From assembly GCA_038818725.1 (NCBI GenBank), contig JAWAYL010000054.1:1-5954 (forward strand): a stretch of DNA of 5,954 nucleotides, written 5' to 3'. The position numbers and the translations under genes were made by a program. The DNA is from JACIWB01 sp038818725. Lineage in GTDB: Archaea > Thermoplasmatota > E2 > UBA202 > JdFR-43. The notes beneath the pieces were generated by a model. The model searched no databases. It saw only the letters and a program-made list of their open reading frames with translations, and was not told the origin of the DNA. Positions within the stretch are counted from its first letter, which is position 1. Every line of letters begins with the position of its first letter. Below, piece after piece: positions 1 to 4,563 of the stretch.

Positions 1-108
1 GCAATTGAAGAGAAAAAGCCAGAAAAAGAGCTAATTGCTCATGCTAAAAAATTTAATTGGGAAAGACAAGCTAAGGAAACAAGAGAAGTTTATGAGGAGA
101 TAAAATGA
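1..108 (+). CDS. Glycosyltransferase, C-terminal 35 codons (partial at window edge, copy 1)
   Basis: The frame is open from the first base and ends at TGA 106-108. The 35 encoded residues equal residues 320-354 of the complete glycosyltransferase at 2306-3370, and the DNA is identical base for base, so this is the end of a second copy or near-copy of that gene. Only the C-terminal helix of a GT-B fold is visible; the donor-binding motif would lie upstream of the window. The segment carries a GAGGAGAT Shine-Dalgarno site (94-101) that serves the next gene, whose ATG overlaps this stop as ATGA. Whether the whole gene or only its 3' end is duplicated cannot be seen here. Confidence 0.85.
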   Translation, partial: AIEEKKPEKELIAHAKKFNWERQAKETREVYEEIK

Positions 109-110
109 AA
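1..110 (+). repeat. 110-bp perfect direct repeat, copy 1
   Basis: Bases 1-110 are identical to 3263-3372 (offset 3262), with no mismatch found by eye. The repeat reaches the window edge, so its true 5' limit is unknown. It ends two bases after the glycosyltransferase stop, inside the second codon of the SWIM gene. Perfect identity including third codon positions indicates a recent duplication, gene conversion or an assembly artefact, not old paralogy. Confidence 0.97.
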
Positions 111-248
111 TTGGAAAAAATAGGATATATGCTTTATAGAGTAAATGATGCATTTGTATATGATAAAGGAAATGGGTTGGCTTGCACTTGTAAAGAATAT
201 ATTTTTAATAAAAATTGTAAGCATATAGAAGCAGTAAAAAATTTATAA
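105..248 (+). CDS. SWIM zinc-finger mini-protein (47 aa)
   Basis: This 47-residue frame contains C27-x-C29-x8-C38-x-H40, which is the CxCx(n)CxH signature of the SWIM zinc finger. The protein is little more than the finger itself: a short beta-strand-like lead (GYMLYRVND) and the metal site, ending seven residues after the His. SWIM domains bind DNA or mediate protein contacts in recombination mediators, SWI2/SNF2 proteins and MuDR transposases; the role of this stand-alone form is unknown. The start is supported by GAGGAG at 94-99, five bases before ATG 105, and by the ATGA overlap with the glycosyltransferase stop, which suggests translational coupling. Its stop overlaps the gmhA stop by six bases on the opposite strand (TTATAA at 243-248). 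It could be the trimmed end of a larger SWIM protein. Confidence 0.72.
   Translation: MKLEKIGYMLYRVNDAFVYDKGNGLACTCKEYIFNKNCKHIEAVKNL
236..241 (-). terminator. Oligo-T stretch after gmhA
   Basis: Reading the minus strand, six T residues follow directly after the gmhA stop (243-245). Archaeal RNA polymerases terminate on short U-runs without a hairpin, so this is a candidate terminator for the hddA-gmhA transcript. It lies inside the SWIM reading frame, and a run this short is common in AT-rich DNA. Confidence 0.3.
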
Positions 249-797
249 CTCAAGCTTTTCTTCAACAAGCATGCATATCAAATGCAATATTGTAATATGA
301 GTTTCTTGAATAATAGGGGTTTTATCTGAATTAACAAATATTGTTTTATTTGCATATGCCTTAACTTTTCCTCCACTTTTTCCAGTTAAAGCAATTGTAT
401 ATGCTCCACGCTTATTTGCTTCAATAATTGCATTTACAACATTTTCAGAAGCTCCAGATGTGCTTATTCCAAAGACAATATCTCCTTTATCAACAATTGC
501 CTCTATTTGGCGAGAAAAAATATCAGCAAAGCTATAATCATTTCCTATTGCAGTAATCGTTGATGTATTTGTTGTTAATGCAATTGCTCTATATGGCTTT
601 CTTGTAACAAAAAATTTTCCCACAAGTTCAGCTACAAAATGTTGAGCATCTGCTGCGGAGCCGCCATTTCCAAAAGCAATTACTTTTTTACCATTTTTTA
701 GCGCATTTGCAACAATGCCTGCTATTTCTTCTATTTCTTCTTCTTTTATTCCCTTCCTTGCTCTTATTCCTTCTTCAATATATTCCTGAATTTTCAT
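243..797 (-). CDS. gmhA: Sedoheptulose-7-phosphate isomerase (GmhA, SIS domain)
   Basis: Cytosolic SIS-domain isomerase converting sedoheptulose 7-phosphate to D-glycero-D-manno-heptose 7-phosphate, the first heptose-specific step. Numbering from the ATG at 797 (184 aa, normal for the family), the phosphate-binding loop GNGGSAADAQH is at 43-53, STSGAS at 112-117, and IQETH near 163-167. Compared with E. coli GmhA, H53 and E57 match H61 and E65, and Q164 and H172 match Q172 and H180, so the metal and catalytic set appears complete. The start chosen makes an ATGA overlap with the hddA stop (794-796); an in-frame ATG nine bases upstream (804-806) would add MVH and is also possible. Position directly behind hddA shows an operon running kinase then isomerase. 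Ordinary SIS-family sugar isomerases are the alternative, but the motifs and neighbours fit GmhA. Confidence 0.92.
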   Translation of the reverse strand: MKIQEYIEEGIRARKGIKEEEIEEIAGIVANALKNGKKVIAFGNGGSAADAQHFVAELVGKFFVTRKPYRAIALTTNTSTITAIGNDYSFADIFSRQIEAIVDKGDIVFGISTSGASENVVNAIIEANKRGAYTIALTGKSGGKVKAYANKTIFVNSDKTPIIQETHITILHLICMLVEEKLEL

Positions 798-1789
798 ATG
801 CACCATGCCTCAAGCCCATTTTTTACAAATTCAACATTTCTAACTTCATAGCCATCCAGCGATTTTATCAATTCATGCTTATGCTCAGCATCAGTGAAAA
901 GCAAGGCATAGCCTCCTCCGCCAGCTCCAAGAAGCTTATATCCCAATGCTCCATTTTTCTCACAATGCTCAAAAAATGCATCTATTTGCTCATTTGTTAT
1001 TCCTTCGCTAAGCTTCTTTTTATGCTCCCACTCTTCTTTAAGCAATTCTCCAAAATCATCAAAATTTCCTTTATAAATTCTGTTTTTTATTTCTATTGCA
1101 AGCTTTTTTATTTCTTCATAATGCTCTAAAACTTCTGGGTTTTGCAATGTTCTTTGCATCTGCTTATGAATTATTCCAGAAAAGCGGGGGGCATGAAGAT
1201 TTACTAAAAGAAGGCGGAATTGAAGCTCATTTATTACATCTTGCTTTATTTTCATCCTATTTACAATTATATCATCTTTTTTAAATTCTATAAAATTGAA
1301 GCCACCAAAAGTGCTTGCATATTGATCTTGTAGCCCACCAGCAATAGCCAGATCTTCTCTTTCTATTTTGCATGCAAGATTTGCAATTTCATATTCATTT
1401 AAATTTAAATTCATCCATTTATTAAATACTCCTACTAATGAAACCATTGTTGCTGAAGAAGAGCCCAAGCCGGAGCCATATTCAGTATCAATATGAGAAA
1501 TTAAATAGAAGCCTTGTTGGGGCTTGAAATGCTTTATTATTGCATCAAAAAAAGAAGATGGCTTTCCTTTAATATTTCCATTTTTTAAATCAATGCTATA
1601 ATCAATATTGAAAGCTGGCTCCTTTATTATTACTATTTTATCATTTCTCGGGGTTAAGCTGCTATAAGCATATATTCCAATTGTTGCTGAAATAACAACT
1701 CCACCATATTTTTCAAAATAAGCTTTTATATCTGTTCCTCCTCCTGCAAATGAAATTCTCATGGGGCTGCGAGAGCGGAAGGTTTGCAT
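794..1789 (-). CDS. hddA: D-glycero-alpha-D-manno-heptose 7-phosphate kinase (HddA-type GHMP kinase)
   Basis: A 331-residue GHMP-superfamily kinase expected to phosphorylate C1 of D-glycero-D-manno-heptose 7-phosphate with ATP, giving the 1,7-bisphosphate. Visible motifs: the N-terminal signature SPMRISFAGGGTD (8-20), the ATP-binding loop GSGLGSSSA (105-113), GGLQDQYAS (151-159), shared with HddA and related fucokinase-like GHMP kinases, and the C-terminal glycine-rich GAGGGGYALLF (288-298). Length and start match the family: the first ATG places RSRSPMRISF where HddA proteins carry it. Its stop overlaps gmhA, so the two are co-transcribed, with hddA first. An HddA-type kinase rather than the bifunctional HldE marks the alpha-anomer, GDP-heptose branch. 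A kinase for another sugar phosphate is the alternative, but gmhA and gmhB on either side make heptose the likely substrate. Confidence 0.9.
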   Translation of the reverse strand: MQTFRSRSPMRISFAGGGTDIKAYFEKYGGVVISATIGIYAYSSLTPRNDKIVIIKEPAFNIDYSIDLKNGNIKGKPSSFFDAIIKHFKPQQGFYLISHIDTEYGSGLGSSSATMVSLVGVFNKWMNLNLNEYEIANLACKIEREDLAIAGGLQDQYASTFGGFNFIEFKKDDIIVNRMKIKQDVINELQFRLLLVNLHAPRFSGIIHKQMQRTLQNPEVLEHYEEIKKLAIEIKNRIYKGNFDDFGELLKEEWEHKKKLSEGITNEQIDAFFEHCEKNGALGYKLLGAGGGGYALLFTDAEHKHELIKSLDGYEVRNVEFVKNGLEAWCI

Positions 1790-1855
1790 GAGTTATAAAA
1801 AATAAAGCAATAAATTTTTTTCGATAATTTAAAATATTTTCAAAATTATCAAAAT
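1790..1855. promoter_or_regulatory. Divergent promoter region between hddA and gmhB
   Basis: This 66-base, almost pure A/T spacer separates the divergent hddA and gmhB start codons and is the only place for both promoters. On the plus strand TTTAAAATATT (1828-1838) is centred about 24 bases before the gmhB ATG. On the minus strand AAATTTATT (1817 down to 1809) is about 25 bases before the hddA ATG. These distances fit archaeal TATA boxes driving leaderless transcripts, and no Shine-Dalgarno site is seen before either start. The extreme A/T content makes the exact boxes uncertain. Confidence 0.55.
1823..1850. promoter_or_regulatory. Inverted repeat overlapping the gmhB TATA region (candidate operator)
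   Basis: GATAATTT (1823-1830) and AAATTATC (1843-1850) are perfect 8-base inverted arms with a 12-base spacer, so the arm centres are 20 bases apart, about two helical turns. The repeat brackets the putative TATA box of gmhB and ends five bases before its ATG, which suits a repressor dimer site. As an RNA hairpin it would be weak (two G-C pairs). The low complexity of the region means chance cannot be excluded. Confidence 0.35.
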
Positions 1856-2302
1856 ATGCGCCCAGCCCTATTTATCGACCGAGATGGTACAATAAATGCA
1901 AACGAACCAGAATATCCTCACAAACCAGAGCATCTGAAAATATATGAAGATGCAGTTGAGCTAATGAAGCAATATCAGCAAAAGGGCTATCTCATTATAA
2001 TTATAACAAACCAGAGTGGCATAGGCAGAGGCATCTTCACAGAGCAACAAATGCATGAATTCAATTCATTACTCAAAGCAGAATTAAAAAAGCGAGGCGT
2101 TACTATAGATGCCATCTACTTCTGCCCTCACAAGCCAGACGATGGCTGCAACTGCCGCAAGCCCAAAACAGGCCTAGTTGAGCAAGCAATCAAAGACTTC
2201 AACATTGACTTAAAAAACTCAATAGTAGTCGGCGATAGAGACGACATAGATGGCGAAATGGCAAGGAGATTGGGAATAAAGTGGATAAAGGCGGAGAGAT
2301 GA
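1856..2302 (+). CDS. gmhB: D-glycero-D-manno-heptose 1,7-bisphosphate 7-phosphatase (GmhB)
   Basis: HAD-superfamily (HisB-N/GmhB type) phosphatase that removes the 7-phosphate from heptose 1,7-bisphosphate, leaving heptose 1-phosphate for nucleotide activation. The nucleophile motif DRDGT is at 8-12 (D8, D10), TNQSGIGRG at 51-59, the zinc loop has C90, H92, C98 and C100 followed by RKPKTG (101-106), and the acidic motif GDRDDD-like GDRDDIDG is at 126-133. All family landmarks are present in 148 residues, a compact version (many GmhB proteins have about 175-190). The ATG follows a TATA-like box at about -24, consistent with a leaderless mRNA. Three bases separate its stop from the glycosyltransferase start, so the two form an operon. 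The gene is visibly richer in C and G than its neighbours (32 of 60 bases at 2101-2160), hinting at a separate origin. Confidence 0.93.
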   Translation: MRPALFIDRDGTINANEPEYPHKPEHLKIYEDAVELMKQYQQKGYLIIIITNQSGIGRGIFTEQQMHEFNSLLKAELKKRGVTIDAIYFCPHKPDDGCNCRKPKTGLVEQAIKDFNIDLKNSIVVGDRDDIDGEMARRLGIKWIKAER

Positions 2303-2305
2303 AAA

Positions 2306-3370
2306 ATGAGAGCAGGATTAATTACAACCAGTGGACCCTTTGCAGGGGTTACAAGATATGAAGAATCACTTATTGATGGGCTTAATAAAATCGGGGTAGA
2401 AATAGACAAGATAATATTGAATAAAAAGGAGATAAGAATCCTTTTTCTAAAAGAAACAACCTTGTTAGTGACAGCTTTGAATCAATTCTATATTCTCCTT
2501 TCACGATATCTTTTTTCACCAAAAGAAAAATATGATGTATATCATGCTTCTTCACAATTCACAGCAACAAGATATGTAGATGTTGTAACTGTTCATGATG
2601 TTATTGGATTGAAAAATATTCCTGAAATAAAAGAGACGATTGGTATTCTTGAGAAGGGTTTATGGCTTACTTGCTTGCCTTTAATAAGAAAAGCAAAAAA
2701 GATCATAGCAATAAGTGAGGCAACAAAAAATGATTTAATCAAAATTGCCGGATTTAAAGAAAATAAAATAAGAGTTATTTATAGAAATGTAGACGAAAAT
2801 AGATTTTATCCATCTAAAGATAAAAATTTAAGAGAAAAATTATTAAATTCTCTTCTTTTTGTGGGTGAGCTAAGGATGTATAAAAATGCGCAACTTGTGT
2901 TGAGAGCAATGAAAATTTTAAAGGAAAAATATAAAGAGGATTACAAATTTATTATAATAGGAAAAGAAAGTAGAGGAAGTATGAAATGGTGGAATAAATA
3001 CACCGATTTTATTTCAAAAAATAATTTGAAAGTTGAATGGCTTAAAGATATTAATGATGAAATGTTAAGAAAATATTACAGCAATGTTGATTTATTTGTA
3101 TGGCCCTCTCTATATGAAGGATTCGGCTTACCACCTCTTGAAGCAATGGCATGTGGGACAAATGTTGTTTGCTTAGATAATGAGATAAATAAGGAAATTT
3201 TACAGGATAAAGCATTCTACTCTTCAAATAGCGATGAGGAATTTGCAAAAACAATAAGAAGAGCAATTGAAGAGAAAAAGCCAGAAAAAGAGCTAATTGC
3301 TCATGCTAAAAAATTTAATTGGGAAAGACAAGCTAAGGAAACAAGAGAAGTTTATGAGGAGATAAAATGA
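2306..3370 (+). CDS. GT4-type glycosyltransferase (GT-B fold, copy 2, complete)
   Basis: A 354-residue cytosolic, probably membrane-associated glycosyltransferase expected to transfer a nucleotide-activated sugar to a glycan or lipid acceptor. The N-terminal half has a Rossmann-like acceptor domain with YDVYHASSQF (76-85) and VTVHDVIG (94-101), then a linker with IAISEATKNDL (134-144). The C-terminal donor domain has LLFVGELRMYKN (183-194), FIIIGK (215-220) and the EX7E motif EGFGLPPLEAMACGT (271-285; E271 and E279). Motifs place it in the GT4/Glycos_transf_1 group. The start is supported by GGAGAGATGA (2293-2302), a Shine-Dalgarno site lying in the end of gmhB. Being behind gmhB, it may use a GDP-heptose donor, but specificity cannot be read from sequence. 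Its last 35 codons are duplicated exactly at the window start. Confidence 0.92.
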   Translation: MRAGLITTSGPFAGVTRYEESLIDGLNKIGVEIDKIILNKKEIRILFLKETTLLVTALNQFYILLSRYLFSPKEKYDVYHASSQFTATRYVDVVTVHDVIGLKNIPEIKETIGILEKGLWLTCLPLIRKAKKIIAISEATKNDLIKIAGFKENKIRVIYRNVDENRFYPSKDKNLREKLLNSLLFVGELRMYKNAQLVLRAMKILKEKYKEDYKFIIIGKESRGSMKWWNKYTDFISKNNLKVEWLKDINDEMLRKYYSNVDLFVWPSLYEGFGLPPLEAMACGTNVVCLDNEINKEILQDKAFYSSNSDEEFAKTIRRAIEEKKPEKELIAHAKKFNWERQAKETREVYEEIK

Positions 3371-3372
3371 AA
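3263..3372 (+). repeat. 110-bp perfect direct repeat, copy 2
   Basis: Identical to bases 1-110. It includes glycosyltransferase codons 320 to stop, the GAGGAGAT site (3356-3363) and the ATGAAA that in copy 1 starts the SWIM gene. The homology stops at 3372/3373, after which this copy runs into unrelated sequence with a PIN-domain fragment. Here the inherited SD and ATG (3367) lead only into a 23-codon frame ending at 3438. Confidence 0.97.
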
Positions 3373-3391
3373 AAGCATATGCATTTTAAAC

Positions 3392-3398
3392 TTTTTTT
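3392..3398 (+). terminator. Oligo-T stretch after the glycosyltransferase
   Basis: Seven T residues lie 21 bases after the stop of the complete glycosyltransferase in an otherwise A-rich spacer. This would suit factor-independent archaeal termination of the gmhB-glycosyltransferase transcript. There is no hairpin in front of it. Confidence 0.35.
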
Positions 3399-3424
3399 AA
3401 TAAATTTATGTGCAGCATATAGAT

Positions 3425-3571
3425 ATGAAGCATCGTAATAGCTTAAATTATATTTTTCTGAAATTTTTAAAATATCCAGATTGGCCTGATTGTTTAAGCG
3501 AGAAAAAAATGTGGAAAAGCAAAGAAAAGTTAAAAAGATTAAAAATTTCTAATTCATGCTCTATATTATAA
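3425..3571 (+). CDS. Doubtful 48-aa lysine-rich peptide overlapping the radical SAM start
   Basis: An ATG at 3425 opens a 48-codon frame that ends at TAA 3569-3571, overlapping the first 16 bases of the radical SAM gene. The peptide has a WPDC segment around residue 20, a Lys-rich middle (residues 27-40) and ends NSCSIL. A TAAATTTAT box lies about 20 bases upstream, but no Shine-Dalgarno site is seen. It is listed because radical SAM/SPASM enzymes often sit beside a small precursor peptide. Against it, the same DNA on the other strand has a better-supported PIN-domain remnant, and a frame this short can arise by chance in AT-rich DNA. I recognise no family. Confidence 0.17.
   Translation: MKHRNSLNYIFLKFLKYPDWPDCLSEKKMWKSKEKLKRLKISNSCSIL
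3530..3537 (+). promoter_or_regulatory. Candidate TATA box of the radical SAM gene
   Basis: TTAAAAAG is centred about 23 bases before ATG 3556. No Shine-Dalgarno site precedes the start, so a leaderless transcript is the simplest reading. The box is a weak match in A-rich sequence. Confidence 0.3.
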
Positions 3572-4563
3572 TTGTCACTCCTATTTGCAATATGAAATGC
3601 AGATATTGTGGAGGAAGCTTACATGGAATGCCAGATGAAATAATTTATAGCAATGAAGAGCTAATTGAATTTATAAAAAAGGATAAAGATGCAATAGTTG
3701 CTTTTTATGGAGGGGAACCATTGCTTAAATCAGAAAAAATTAAAGAAATGCTGCGCCTTTTACCAGCAAAAAAATTTGTTCTTCAGACAAATGGCTTGCT
3801 TATTGAAAAACTTGGCAATTATATTCATAAATTTAATTCAATTTTGCTTTCAATAGATGGAAGAAAGGAAGTAAATGATTTTTATCGATTTGAAGGATGT
3901 TATGAAAAAGTTATGGATGCATTCTCTTTTTTAAAAAAATCAGGCTATAAAGGAGAGATAATTGCAAGAATGGCTGTCTCATATAAAACAGATATATATG
4001 AAGATGTAACCCATTTACTAAAATTTTTTCCCCTCGTTCATTGGCAGCTTGACGTAATATGGAGCAATTTATGGGGGTTAGATGAATTTAAAAAATGGAG
4101 CATATCATATAAAAGAGGACTTAAAAAACTGCTAAATTTTTGGCTAAATGAAATAGAAAAAGGAAATATGCTCGGCATCATTCCATTTATGGGCATCGCA
4201 AGCAGAATTTTAAATAAAAGCAATGGCTTGCCTTGCGGCGCAGGCAAAGATGCAATAGCTATAGCCACTGATGGAAAAATTCTTGCATGCCCAATTGCTC
4301 CTGAATTTGATTGGAATCTTCTCGGCGATTTTAAAAATTTTAAAAAAATTGAAATAGGAGAGCCATGTAAAAGTTGCGATTATTATGCCATTTGCGGTGG
4401 AAGATGCTTATTTTTCCATAAAGAAAAGCTCTGGGGGGAAGAAGGATTCAATGAAGTATGCAAAATTACAAAGTTTTTAATAGATGAAATTTACAAAAAT
4501 ATTGGAAGAATTCCTGAAATAAAATATCCAGAATATAACAATACTACAGAGATAATTCCTTAA
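3556..4563 (+). CDS. Radical SAM/SPASM enzyme, putative peptide-modifying (AF0577-like)
   Basis: A 335-residue radical SAM protein. C11-x3-C15-x2-C18 (CNMKCRYC) binds the SAM-cleaving [4Fe-4S] cluster, and GGEPL (52-56) is the SAM-binding motif. The C-terminus has a SPASM domain with seven cysteines in canonical spacing: C227 (GLPCGAG), C245 (LACP), C271-x2-C274-x5-C280-x3-C284, and C302, able to hold two auxiliary clusters. Overall shape and the start, with the cluster motif ten residues from the N-terminus, resemble the archaeal AF0577-type family, annotated as putative peptide-modifying enzymes; this family assignment is from memory. No substrate peptide is assured, although a doubtful small frame sits just upstream. 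The stop overlaps that of the M28 peptidase by four bases, tail to tail. The alternative is an anaerobic sulfatase-maturase-like or other SPASM enzyme. Confidence 0.9.
   Translation: MLYIIIVTPICNMKCRYCGGSLHGMPDEIIYSNEELIEFIKKDKDAIVAFYGGEPLLKSEKIKEMLRLLPAKKFVLQTNGLLIEKLGNYIHKFNSILLSIDGRKEVNDFYRFEGCYEKVMDAFSFLKKSGYKGEIIARMAVSYKTDIYEDVTHLLKFFPLVHWQLDVIWSNLWGLDEFKKWSISYKRGLKKLLNFWLNEIEKGNMLGIIPFMGIASRILNKSNGLPCGAGKDAIAIATDGKILACPIAPEFDWNLLGDFKNFKKIEIGEPCKSCDYYAICGGRCLFFHKEKLWGEEGFNEVCKITKFLIDEIYKNIGRIPEIKYPEYNNTTEIIP

Larger units (their letters stand above)
3373..3548 (-). pseudogene. Fragment of a PIN-domain (VapC-like) toxin gene
   Basis: On the minus strand, the frame starting after a TAG at 3549-3551 reads through without a start codon. 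At 3500-3402 it encodes a stretch containing LDILKISEKYN followed by LSYYDASYLYAA. This matches the C-terminal part of archaeal PIN-domain ribonucleases, where a helix is followed by a conserved YYDASY motif carrying a catalytic Asp. The N-terminal acidic residues and the usual following strand with a Thr-x-Asp motif are absent. After AAHKF the frame loses resemblance and at 3372 runs into the duplicated glycosyltransferase end. The fragment is thus truncated on both sides and should be non-functional. The match rests on about 30 residues, so the call is moderate. Confidence 0.5.

Noticed and set aside
707..1129. Open frame on the plus strand opposite gmhA and hddA, encoding a Leu/Phe-rich chain
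   Set aside because: It is the antisense of two well-supported enzymes; the hydrophobic composition comes from reading A-rich coding DNA backwards.
2128..2409. Minus-strand open frame across the gmhB/glycosyltransferase junction
   Set aside because: It spans the boundary of two recognised genes on the other strand and shows no family resemblance.
3375..3382. GCATATGC palindrome just past the repeat boundary, considered as a recombination or attachment site
   Set aside because: Eight bases only, and no matching copy lies at the other repeat boundary (near 110).
3367..3438. 23-codon frame starting at the ATGA of the complete glycosyltransferase
   Set aside because: It has a good SD site, but that is inherited from the repeat; the peptide is short, resembles nothing and contains the oligo-T terminator candidate.
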